A stretch of DNA of 11,919 nt from B16-G9 sp964400655 (GTDB taxonomy: Bacteria > Bacteroidota > Bacteroidia > Bacteroidales > F082), in assembly GCA_964400655.1 (NCBI GenBank), contig CAYNVN010000139.1, positions 1 through 11,919 of the forward strand. Direction: 5' to 3'. The number at the start of each line of letters is the position of its first letter. Within the stretch, counting starts at the first letter, position 1. Positions 1-6,412 of this stretch are shown piece by piece. The translations under genes and the position numbers were made by a program. The notes beneath the pieces are model-generated. The model did no database searches. It had not been told where the DNA came from and worked only from the letters and a program-made list of their open reading frames with translations.

Positions 1-195
1 TGCTCGTTGCTGGTAAGTTCAAGGTTTGAAAATTCAAAGTTTGAAAGTTTAGAGGTTCAAAAGTTCAGAGGTTTGCCTGGTTGCTTGTTGCTTGTTGCTG
101 GTCGGTTCAAAGTTTGGAAGTTCAAAGTTTTAAAGTTTGGCAAAGTTGAGAAGTTTAGAGGTTTAAAAGTTTAGAGGTTTAAAAGTTCAGGGGTC
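1..195. repeat. Degenerate tandem-repeat tract (AAAGTTTAGAGGTTTA-like units)
   Basis: The stretch is built from variants of a unit of about 15-16 bases resembling AAAGTTTAGAGGTTTA; the cleanest consecutive copies are near 151-190, and a variant pair lies near 44-75. It also holds a short TTGCTTG heptamer run (81-97). A larger-scale duplication is visible: about 48 bases starting at 3 (CTCGTTGCTGGT...) recur imperfectly 88 bases later starting at 91 (CTTGTTGCTGGT...). There is no open frame, and the spacing is too irregular for CRISPR. Such low-complexity intergenic tracts are familiar in Bacteroidota genomes. No function is assigned. The tract begins at or before the window edge. Confidence 0.75.
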
Positions 196-221
196 TGACA
201 AATGCCCCTCCCGCAAACCCC

Positions 222-360
222 ACCGTCATCCCGAAGGAGGCACGACTGAGGCCCGCCCGAACGTACCGTTCGGTACGGGCGGGGATCTCCTAAGAAGCAG
301 CCTGCCCTTTTGGCAAGAGAAGGTTCGGTCGATTATAGTAGGGGATTCCCGCCCGAACGC
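222..360. repeat. GC-rich nested inverted-repeat intergenic element
   Basis: This GC-rich block sits in otherwise AT-rich DNA and opens with CGTCATCCCGAAGGAGG at 223-239, a sequence style I associate with dispersed intergenic repeats of Bacteroidota. Inside it are nested inverted repeats. CCCGCCCG (252-259) pairs with CGGGCGGG (276-283) around an inner TACCG-TT-CGGTA stem (264-275). CGGGCGGGGATCTCC (276-290) is a 13/15 inverted match of GGGGATTCCCGCCCG (341-355). CCCGCCCGAACG occurs as a direct repeat at 252-263 and 348-359. It could be a mobile miniature element, a structured RNA or a protein-binding site; the window alone cannot decide. Confidence 0.65.
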
Positions 361-591
361 TAAACCCGAAACACCAAACGCCAAACGCTGAACGTCAAAC
401 TTTAGGCACTTTTAATTTTTGATTTTTACTGTCTGAAGAATAAATAATTGTACAAGTTTTTGTGATAGAGGTTTTGTTCTTGCCCGATACGTGGTAAATG
501 TTAAGGATAAACAAATTCCAAACCGTTTTTAATTATTGTAATTTTTACCCAAAAAACACAAATATTTAGAGTTGTGATTCTGTTGCAGCTG
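361..591. other. AT-rich intergenic DNA, no recognised content
   Basis: This stretch starts with a short tail of AAACGCCAAACGC-like sequence (about 373-400), probably the remnant of another low-complexity repeat, and then becomes AT-rich up to the stop codon of the minus-strand YqgE gene. I see no convincing open frame, promoter or terminator hairpin, although a terminator for the leftward gene would be expected here. Confidence 0.6.
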
Positions 592-1182
592 CTAATTCAA
601 TCCCGGATCGGAAGGGAACTTAGTCCAGTAGCGGTATTTGCCGCCCATGTTTCGCATCAGCGTATCCCACATTTGGGCAGGGTGGGTGTTGAAAAAAACA
701 TCTTTATCGGCTTTGGTGATGATCCATGAGTTTTTTTTAAGCTCCGAGTCAAGCTGGTTGGCTCCCCAGCCGGAATAACCAATAAAGAAGCGAAGGTTTT
801 GGTTATTGGCTCTGCCGAGAAAAACCATCTCTTTAATAATTTCTAAATTGCCACCCCAGTAAACACCGTCTGCAATTTCAATGGCATCCTGAACCTCTTC
901 GCCGAAAGTGTGAATATAAAACAGTTTATTGGTTTCCACCGGGCCCCCGATAAAAATGGAGGTATCGAATTTTGGGAAGTCTTTAATAACATCGTTAAAT
1001 TTGGCTGTAACCGGTTTATTCATAATTACTCCGAACGAGCCTTCATCGTTGTGTTCGGCAAGCAAAACAACAGAACGTCCGAAGTAATAATCACCCATTA
1101 ACGGTTCGGAAAGCAACAATTTACCCTTCGCCGGTTTAAGGTTATTACTCCTGATTTCAAATATTCTGTCAATTTCACTCAT
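592..1182 (-). CDS. YqgE/AlgH family protein (UPF0301)
   Basis: This 196-residue cytoplasmic protein covers the whole YqgE/AlgH (UPF0301) family. Visible family blocks are GKLLLSEPLMGDYYFGRSVV (20-39), with a following LAEHNDEGSFGVIMNKP block (41-57), the IGGPV motif (78-82) and FIGYSGWGANQLDSEL (133-148). Length is close to the usual 180-200 residues. The start is the ATG whose complement is at 1180-1182; no strong Shine-Dalgarno sequence precedes it, which is normal for Bacteroidota. The name AlgH comes from a Pseudomonas alginate regulator, but the biochemical function of the family is not settled, so no gene symbol is given. It is divergent from murL with only 39 bases between the start codons, so the two may share regulatory DNA. 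Confidence 0.93.
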   Translation of the reverse strand: MSEIDRIFEIRSNNLKPAKGKLLLSEPLMGDYYFGRSVVLLAEHNDEGSFGVIMNKPVTAKFNDVIKDFPKFDTSIFIGGPVETNKLFYIHTFGEEVQDAIEIADGVYWGGNLEIIKEMVFLGRANNQNLRFFIGYSGWGANQLDSELKKNSWIITKADKDVFFNTHPAQMWDTLMRNMGGKYRYWTKFPSDPGLN

Positions 1183-1214
1183 GGTAACGGAGCTTTTATT
1201 CTTTAAATTTAACG

Positions 1215-1222
1215 TATTTTTG
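1215..1222 (+). promoter_or_regulatory. Bacteroidota -7 promoter element (TATTTTTG) for murL-murD2
   Basis: TATTTTTG is an exact match to the Bacteroidota TAnnTTTG -7 consensus. I see no clear TTTG -33 element at the expected 19-21 base spacing. It lies in the 39-base gap between the divergent yqgE-like and murL genes. Its last G is the first base of the GTG codon at 1222, so transcription would start inside the nominal reading frame of murL. This argues against that GTG being the true start. Confidence 0.55.
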
Positions 1223-2640
1223 TGCTTCTTATTTTATTATCAAAAAACAGACCAATTAATTTGAAGGCAACAAAAAATCAGTCCAAATATACAGATTTAA
1301 GAAAGCGCCATCAAACTTTCGTGTATCAAAGTTATTCATATAGTATTAACAACGGGAGGTTGGAAGCATCTTTTTTGTTTCAGCTCGATAGCATTGCTGT
1401 TTTTAATCCGACCGTTGTAATCCCTGCAAGAGGTTTTTACAACTTTGAATTACTGCCGGATTCCGTTTTGGGAAATCTGGTTTTTCATATTGGGATGGTT
1501 GAGCTTATCAGTTATTGGAAGGCAGCCTGTCCGCCGCAGGTAGTTATTAAGCCGCACAAACTTAACCGTGAGCAGGTTGATTTTTGGAAGAAACTTTATT
1601 ACAACGGGCTGGGGGAGTTTTTTTATCTTAACGGTATAAAAACTTCGGTTGACGATTTTATGCAGATATCCTCGGAAGGGGATTATCCCGAAAGGTTTAA
1701 TGTGAAAACCGACGGGAGTGCGGTTATGGTTCCCGTTGGCGGCGGTAAGGATTCGGTTGTTACACTGGAGCTGTTAAAAAAAAGCGGAAACCGTGTTGTG
1801 CCTATGGCCATGAACCCGCGCGAAGCGGTTGTGCGAACCATTGAAAATGCCGGCTTTGGCATGGGTGAAAGCATTGTTGTTGAGCGTACCCTCGATAAGA
1901 AACTGCTTGAACTGAATGCCCGCGGATATTTGAACGGACATACTCCTTTTTCGGCATTACTTGCTTTTGTAACAGCATTTACCGCAGTGATATCGGGAAT
2001 AAAATATATTGCCCTTTCCAACGAAAGCAGTGCCAACGAAAGCACGGTACCCGGCTCCAACATCAACCATCAGTATTCAAAATCGTTTGAGTTTGAAGAG
2101 GATTTTAACGGCTATCTTTCTACCTTCGTTACATCCGGTGTTAAATATTTTAGTTTTTTACGCCCGCTCAACGAGTTGCAAATAGGAGCGTTGTTCTCAA
2201 TATTTAAAAAACATCATTTTTCGTTCAGAAGCTGTAATGTTGGCAGTAAAACCGACAGCTGGTGCGGACATTGTCCCAAATGCCTATTCACCCGCATCAT
2301 ACTCGGGCCTTTTTTGGGCGACGAAAAATTGAAAGCAATTTTTGGAAAAGAGCTTTTTGAAGATGAATCGTTAAAGCCCGTATTTGACGAACTTACGGGC
2401 AATGCTTATGTAAAACCTTTTGAGTGTGTGGGTACGCCTGACGAAGTAAATGCGGCTGTTTTGTTTATGATAAACAAACAACAAAGCGGCCCGCTTCCCG
2501 TTTTGTTAAAAGATTATCCGGTTAATGAAAAGGGAGACCGCTTTGCGGAATTGCTGAAGGAGTTCAACAACGAACACAACCTGCCGGAAATTTTTGAAAC
2601 TGTTTTAAAAGAAAATCTGAAAAATCTTTTGTGGGATTAA
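1222..2640 (+). CDS. murL: UDP-MurNAc-L-Ala-L-Glu epimerase, MurL-like PP-loop protein
   Basis: Likely inverts the terminal L-Glu of UDP-MurNAc-L-Ala-L-Glu to D-Glu in an ATP-dependent reaction, as described for MurL of Xanthomonas oryzae. The protein has a PP-loop ATPase signature GGGKDS (173-178), SNESSANESTVPGSN (267-281), and a C-terminal cysteine cluster C338-x9-C348-x2-C351-x2-C354 resembling the zinc site of QueC. It is followed 13 bases later by a MurD-type ligase, the partnership expected for MurL/MurD2, and this context drives the call. Length (472 as drawn) fits roughly. The GTG start at 1222 overlaps a -7 promoter element; the in-frame TTG at 1261 (residue 14) is a better candidate, since family-like sequence seems to begin near residue 26. 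The alternative is an uncharacterised QueC-like PP-loop protein. Confidence 0.8.
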   Translation: MLLILLSKNRPINLKATKNQSKYTDLRKRHQTFVYQSYSYSINNGRLEASFLFQLDSIAVFNPTVVIPARGFYNFELLPDSVLGNLVFHIGMVELISYWKAACPPQVVIKPHKLNREQVDFWKKLYYNGLGEFFYLNGIKTSVDDFMQISSEGDYPERFNVKTDGSAVMVPVGGGKDSVVTLELLKKSGNRVVPMAMNPREAVVRTIENAGFGMGESIVVERTLDKKLLELNARGYLNGHTPFSALLAFVTAFTAVISGIKYIALSNESSANESTVPGSNINHQYSKSFEFEEDFNGYLSTFVTSGVKYFSFLRPLNELQIGALFSIFKKHHFSFRSCNVGSKTDSWCGHCPKCLFTRIILGPFLGDEKLKAIFGKELFEDESLKPVFDELTGNAYVKPFECVGTPDEVNAAVLFMINKQQSGPLPVLLKDYPVNEKGDRFAELLKEFNNEHNLPEIFETVLKENLKNLLWD

Positions 2641-2653
2641 AAGCGAGCCTTGT

Positions 2654-3943
2654 ATGAATATAACGGATGGCCTGATTAAAGAGTTAAAGAACAAAAACCT
2701 TTTGATTCTGGGTTTTGGACGGGAAGGAAAGTCGTCGCTGAAACTTTTGCGAAGGCTGTTTCCCGACAAGTTAATCGGTATTGCTGATAAAAACACTGAA
2801 ATAGCCCAAATGCTTTCAGGAGATAAAAACCTCAGGTTTCATCTTGGCGAACACCATCTTCAAAGCATAAAATCCTACGATTTGGTTTTTAAGTCACCGG
2901 GGGTGTCGTTAAAAGATATTGACGGTTTCGATCGGGAAAAAATTACCTCGCAAACCGATATTTTTTTACGCTATATGGGAAGGCAAACCATTGGAATTAC
3001 CGGTACAAAAGGAAAAAGCACAACGGCAAGTCTGGCAGAGCATCTGCTCAGGGAAAACGGAAAAGATGTTGTGCTTTTGGGAAACATCGGTATTCCGGCT
3101 TTTGACAAATTGGAGGTAATTGATAAGGATACGGTTGTTGTGTTCGAACTATCGGCACATCAGCTGCAATACATTCATCATGCCCCAAAGGTGGCAGTGT
3201 TGTTGAATATTTTTCCCGAACATCTGGATCACTTTTCAGACTTTGACGCATACAAAGATGCAAAGCTGAATATTGCCCTCTTTCAGCAGGAAACCGACAG
3301 GCTTGTTGTTCCCGTTGAATTAAAAGATCATTTTAAAAATTACAAATCAAACATATCCTTTTTTAATACGGGTGAACCGTTGGATTCAACCGGGTTTTTG
3401 TTAAAAGGCAAACACAATCTCAACAACATCAAAGCTGCCATTTTGGCTGTAGAGCCTTTTGGTGTTTCAGGGGCGGATGCCCTTAATGCCGCCATAAAAT
3501 TTAAACCCTTACCGCACCGTTTGGAATATGTGGGGCAATACGGGGGTATCCGGTTTTATAACGACAGTATCTCTACCGTTCCGCAATCGGCCGTTGCCGC
3601 CATAAAAGCTGTGGGCAAGGTAGATACGCTTATTCTCGGCGGATACGACAGGGGTTTGGATTATTCAGAACTGGTTGATTTTGTGACGGATGGCGACAAG
3701 GTGTCAACCGTTATATTTACGGGGCCGGCCGGCAGGGTGATGTACCGGTTGTTTAAAAACAGGTACGAAACAAACATCAATATGTTTTTGGCGGAAGATG
3801 TTAAAGAGGCTTTTTCGATTATAAAAAAGCATACACCCAAAGGGGGTGTTTGCCTGCTTTCGCCGGCAGCCGCCAGTTACGATAAATATCATAATTTTGA
3901 ACACAGGGGCGATGTTTTTAAATCGTTGGCACGGGAAATGTAG
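2654..3943 (+). CDS. murD2: UDP-MurNAc-L-alanine--L-glutamate ligase, MurD2-type Mur ligase
   Basis: Cytoplasmic Mur ligase of 429 residues that joins glutamate to UDP-MurNAc-L-Ala with ATP hydrolysis; in the MurL pathway the substrate is L-Glu. Visible domains: N-terminal Rossmann-like UMP-binding region with GFGREGKSS (20-28) and SPGV (81-84); the ATP P-loop GITGTKGKST (114-123); ELSAHQL (165-171, MurD usually ELSSFQL); NIFPEHLDHF (185-194); KGKHNLNN (251-258); LPHRLE (286-291); and LSPAAASYD with NFEHRGD (402-420). Positions near the D-Glu site differ from classical MurD: NDSISTVP (303-310) replaces NDSKATN, and R333 occupies the place of the conserved Lys in the LGG-x-D/G-K motif. Together with the adjacent murL this favours MurD2. 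Ordinary D-Glu-adding MurD remains possible. Confidence 0.82.
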   Translation: MNITDGLIKELKNKNLLILGFGREGKSSLKLLRRLFPDKLIGIADKNTEIAQMLSGDKNLRFHLGEHHLQSIKSYDLVFKSPGVSLKDIDGFDREKITSQTDIFLRYMGRQTIGITGTKGKSTTASLAEHLLRENGKDVVLLGNIGIPAFDKLEVIDKDTVVVFELSAHQLQYIHHAPKVAVLLNIFPEHLDHFSDFDAYKDAKLNIALFQQETDRLVVPVELKDHFKNYKSNISFFNTGEPLDSTGFLLKGKHNLNNIKAAILAVEPFGVSGADALNAAIKFKPLPHRLEYVGQYGGIRFYNDSISTVPQSAVAAIKAVGKVDTLILGGYDRGLDYSELVDFVTDGDKVSTVIFTGPAGRVMYRLFKNRYETNINMFLAEDVKEAFSIIKKHTPKGGVCLLSPAAASYDKYHNFEHRGDVFKSLAREM

Positions 3944-3984
3944 CCAACCGTAGTGTTAAACGGAAACCTATTTTATATAACAAA

Positions 3985-4851
3985 ATGTCAAAACTCTTAT
4001 TTTTAATATTGATAGGGATAGTGATATACTATTTCTTTAAGTGGCGGAAACCTGCCGTGGATAACAAACAGGAACAGAGCGCCCGCAGGGATGCTAATCC
4101 ATATAATAATACATCCGGTGCACAGGGTAATCAGCAGGGTGGTGGTTACGGAAAGTGGGTTGGCGGTGGCCTGGGATGGGCTTTCGGCGGGCCTATCGGC
4201 GGCATACTCGGATTTGTTTTCGGTAAGATGTTCGACGATATGTCGAAAGGAAAATATGAATATGGCCGGTCGCCTGCCAGCGATTTTAATATGAGCCTGC
4301 TGGTGCTTACCGCCGCCGTGATGAAAGCCGACGGTACGGTTAAACGTTCCGAACTGGATTATGTTAAGCAGTTTATTTATGCCAACTTTGGCGGCAATGC
4401 ACAGCAATACATAAAACTGCTTGGCGAACTGATAAAACAGGATATCGAAATTGACGGGGTCAGCCGCCAGATAGGCAGCCACATGGACAATGCCTCCATG
4501 CTGCAACTTTTACATTATCTGTTTGGTATTGCCCTTGCCGACGGTAAGGTTGATAAATCGGAGATTGATCTTATCAACCGGATTTCGATGTTGATGGGGG
4601 TAAGCAATGCCGATTTTGAATCCATCAGGGCAATGTTTGTAAAGGATAGTGATGCTGCTTACAAAGTGCTTCAGATTTCGCCGGATGTTAGTGATGATGA
4701 AGTTAAAAAAGCTTTTCGTGAAATGGCCAAAAAGTATCATCCCGATCGCGTTGCCAGTCTGGGTGAAGATGTAAGGCGGGCTGCCGAAGCAAAATTTCAA
4801 AAGGTTAACGAAGCATACGAAACCATTAAGCAGGAACGGGGGATGAAATAG
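3985..4851 (+). CDS. Membrane-anchored TerB/DnaJ-domain co-chaperone, DjlA-like
   Basis: This 288-residue protein has a single N-terminal membrane segment (about 4-19), a polar linker, a glycine-rich possibly membrane-associating stretch (52-86, GGGLGWAFGGPIGGILGFVFG region), a TerB-like helical domain (about 102-218, with acidic ADGTVKRSE and ADGKVDKSE turns) and a C-terminal J-domain (about 224-284) with the HPD motif at 252-254. This is the order of DjlA-type proteins. J-domains stimulate the ATPase of Hsp70 (DnaK); the TerB domain role is unclear. The ATG is 41 bases after murD2, so co-transcription is possible but not required. The full architecture seems intact. No gene symbol is used, because the Bacteroidota versions are not clear orthologues of Escherichia coli djlA. 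Confidence 0.88.
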   Translation: MSKLLFLILIGIVIYYFFKWRKPAVDNKQEQSARRDANPYNNTSGAQGNQQGGGYGKWVGGGLGWAFGGPIGGILGFVFGKMFDDMSKGKYEYGRSPASDFNMSLLVLTAAVMKADGTVKRSELDYVKQFIYANFGGNAQQYIKLLGELIKQDIEIDGVSRQIGSHMDNASMLQLLHYLFGIALADGKVDKSEIDLINRISMLMGVSNADFESIRAMFVKDSDAAYKVLQISPDVSDDEVKKAFREMAKKYHPDRVASLGEDVRRAAEAKFQKVNEAYETIKQERGMK

Positions 4852-4910
4852 AAGTCGGAAAATAGTTCTGTAATTAAAGTCTCTTAAATAAAATACTAAA
4901 TCAAAAAAAT

Positions 4911-5465
4911 ATGAGGTCGCTAATAATTGTGGCAAATCCTAATACCGACAGTTTTTCTTTTGCTATGGCAAACCGCTATAAGGAACTGGCCCTTTCAAAA
5001 AATTATGAGGTGGAGATGATTGATCTGTACAGATCGGAATACCAACAACCGTTTCTAACTTATAAAGATGCAAAAAAAAGAAAAGTAACTCCTGAGATGA
5101 AATATTACCAGGAAAAAATTTCCTGGGCCGATGAACTGGTTTTTGTTTTTCCATATTGGTGGGGAAGTATGCCGGCCATTTTGAAGAATTTTATCGATTG
5201 GAATTTCTCGCGCGGGTTTGCTTTTGTTTACGAAAAATCATTTCCCAGAGGATTACTTCCGGGTAAAAGTGTTAAAATATATACCTCCACAGGTGCTCCT
5301 TCGTTTTACTATAAAATTAGCGGAGCCAACAGAAGATTAAAAAAGATGTTTCAAAAACAGATTGTTGAGTTCTGCGGAATGAAATTAAAGTCGTTTAATA
5401 TCTACGGTGCTGTTGATAAAAGTAAAACCGATACATCAGCCATCCTTAAAAAGATTACCCTTTAA
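4911..5465 (+). CDS. Flavodoxin-fold NAD(P)H:quinone oxidoreductase-like protein
   Basis: This 184-residue cytoplasmic flavodoxin-like protein belongs to the NAD(P)H dehydrogenase (quinone)/KefF/MdaB/NQO superfamily. The N-terminal FMN phosphate-binding loop is ANPNTDSFSFAMA (8-20). The family motif FPYWWGSMPAILKNFIDW (80-97) is present, followed by GFAFVYEK (102-109) and an STGAP loop (126-130) that would contact the flavin. Members carry FMN or FAD and reduce quinones by two electrons with NAD(P)H; some serve as KefC regulators. It lies just upstream of the menaquinone genes, but 125 bases and a clear promoter separate it from menB, so a functional link to quinone metabolism is inference. 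The A-rich leader has no clear -7 element. Confidence 0.85.
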   Translation: MRSLIIVANPNTDSFSFAMANRYKELALSKNYEVEMIDLYRSEYQQPFLTYKDAKKRKVTPEMKYYQEKISWADELVFVFPYWWGSMPAILKNFIDWNFSRGFAFVYEKSFPRGLLPGKSVKIYTSTGAPSFYYKISGANRRLKKMFQKQIVEFCGMKLKSFNIYGAVDKSKTDTSAILKKITL

Positions 5466-5482
5466 CCTGATTTCACCATCCT

Positions 5483-5517
5483 GATTTGTATGGAAACCGG
5501 TTACCAAATCATCTTTT
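5483..5517 (+). terminator. Weak terminator-like hairpin after the flavodoxin-fold gene
   Basis: GATTTG (5483-5488) can pair with CAAATC (5505-5510), enclosing an ACCGGT self-complementary core, and is followed by CTTTT at 5513-5517. The stem is short and the T-run is only four bases, so this is a weak candidate. Its position between the gene end at 5465 and the menB promoter fits. Confidence 0.25.
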
Positions 5518-5555
5518 AATATTTGTTTTGATATTTTATTTTGGTTTACTTGTAG

Positions 5556-5563
5556 TATCTTTG
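5556..5563 (+). promoter_or_regulatory. Bacteroidota -7 promoter element (TATCTTTG) for menBAC
   Basis: TATCTTTG is an exact TAnnTTTG match located 27 bases before the menB ATG, giving a predicted leader of about 20 bases. A TTTTG at 5526-5530 could act as a -33 element, but the 25-base spacer is longer than the usual 19-21. No other TAnnTTTG was noticed ahead of menA or menC, so menB, menA and menC probably share this promoter. Confidence 0.65.
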
Positions 5564-5590
5564 CTTTTAATAACAGAGAACTTATAAATT

Positions 5591-6409
5591 ATGAAAAGAG
5601 ACTGGAAACCGTTACATCAATTTGAAGAGATAAAACTGGAATATTGGAATCATATCGCAAAGATTACCATTAACCGGCCACGCTATTACAACGCCTTTAC
5701 ACCTACCACAACCACCGAAATGGCGGTGGCACTGACCATGTGTCACGAAAACATGGATGTTTATACCATTATTTTAACCGGTGAAGGCGACAAAGCCTTT
5801 TGTGCCGGAGGCGACCAGAATGTAAAAGGTAAAGGCGGATACATTGGAAAAGACGGTGTGCCGCGTTTGAACGTGCTGGATGTTCAGCGGAAGATTCGCT
5901 CCATGCCCAAACCTGTTATTGCCATGGTGAACGGATATGCCATTGGCGGAGGACATGTGCTGCATGTGGTTTGCGATTTAACCATTGCTTCCGAAAATGC
6001 AGTCTTTGGACAAACCGGCCCGAAGGTAGGCTCCTTTGATGCCGGTCTCGGCTCATCATATCTTGCTGCCATTGTGGGACAAAAAAAAGCACGCGAAATA
6101 TGGTTCCTCAATAAGCAATATTCGGCAAAAGAAGCCATGGAGATGGGCATGGTGAACAGGGTGGTTCCCTTTGATGAATTGGAAGATGCCACGGTTGAAT
6201 GGTGTGAGATTATGCACAAACGAAGCCCCATGGCATTGAGGATGATCAAGCTGGGCATGAATGCCGAACTGGACGGACAGATTGGATTACAGGAATTTGC
6301 CGGTAACGCCACACTGCTTTATTATCTTACCGATGAAGCGCAGGAAGGAAAACATGCTTTTCTGGAAAAACGTGATCCCGATTTCCATAAATTTCCGAAA
6401 TTTCCTTAA
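5591..6409 (+). CDS. menB: 1,4-dihydroxy-2-naphthoyl-CoA synthase (MenB)
   Basis: MenB closes the ring of o-succinylbenzoyl-CoA to give 1,4-dihydroxy-2-naphthoyl-CoA in menaquinone synthesis. It is a cytoplasmic crotonase-fold enzyme; the 272 residues match the usual length. Visible features: NRPRYYNAFTP (28-38), the first oxyanion-hole block FCAGGDQ (70-76), RLNVLDVQRKIR (92-103), the second oxyanion-hole block NGYAIGGGH (114-122), QTGPKVGSFDAG (141-152), and the C-terminal FLEKRDPDFHKFP (257-269). The QTGPKVGSF form, with Gly where type II enzymes carry Asp, suggests the type I bicarbonate-dependent subclass; that subclass call is inferred from family knowledge. It is the first gene of a tight menB-menA-menC run with a good -7 promoter. 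The ATG follows an A-rich leader. Confidence 0.97.
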   Translation: MKRDWKPLHQFEEIKLEYWNHIAKITINRPRYYNAFTPTTTTEMAVALTMCHENMDVYTIILTGEGDKAFCAGGDQNVKGKGGYIGKDGVPRLNVLDVQRKIRSMPKPVIAMVNGYAIGGGHVLHVVCDLTIASENAVFGQTGPKVGSFDAGLGSSYLAAIVGQKKAREIWFLNKQYSAKEAMEMGMVNRVVPFDELEDATVEWCEIMHKRSPMALRMIKLGMNAELDGQIGLQEFAGNATLLYYLTDEAQEGKHAFLEKRDPDFHKFPKFP

Positions 6410-6412
6410 TAG

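Noticed and set aside
1..195. CRISPR-like or iteron-like array
   Set aside because: Units are degenerate, adjacent without unique spacers, and irregular in length; no cas or replication gene is nearby.
1204..1211. TAAATTTA as a minus-strand -7 element for the YqgE gene
   Set aside because: It lacks the final G of TAnnTTTG, is self-complementary so the direction is ambiguous, and has no -33 partner.
1222..2640. Annotation as QueC (7-cyano-7-deazaguanine synthase) or a tRNA-modifying PP-loop enzyme
   Set aside because: The protein is twice the length of QueC, with long N- and C-terminal extensions, and the neighbouring gene is a Mur ligase rather than queuosine genes.
4003..4506. Long antisense open frame (167 codons) over the TerB-DnaJ gene
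   Set aside because: It is a shadow of a well-supported gene; the translation shows no coherent domain and is rich in Ile, His and Ala runs typical of reverse-frame reading.
5884..6312. Antisense open frame (142 codons) inside menB
   Set aside because: It overlaps the catalytic core of menB; no promoter or domain supports it.
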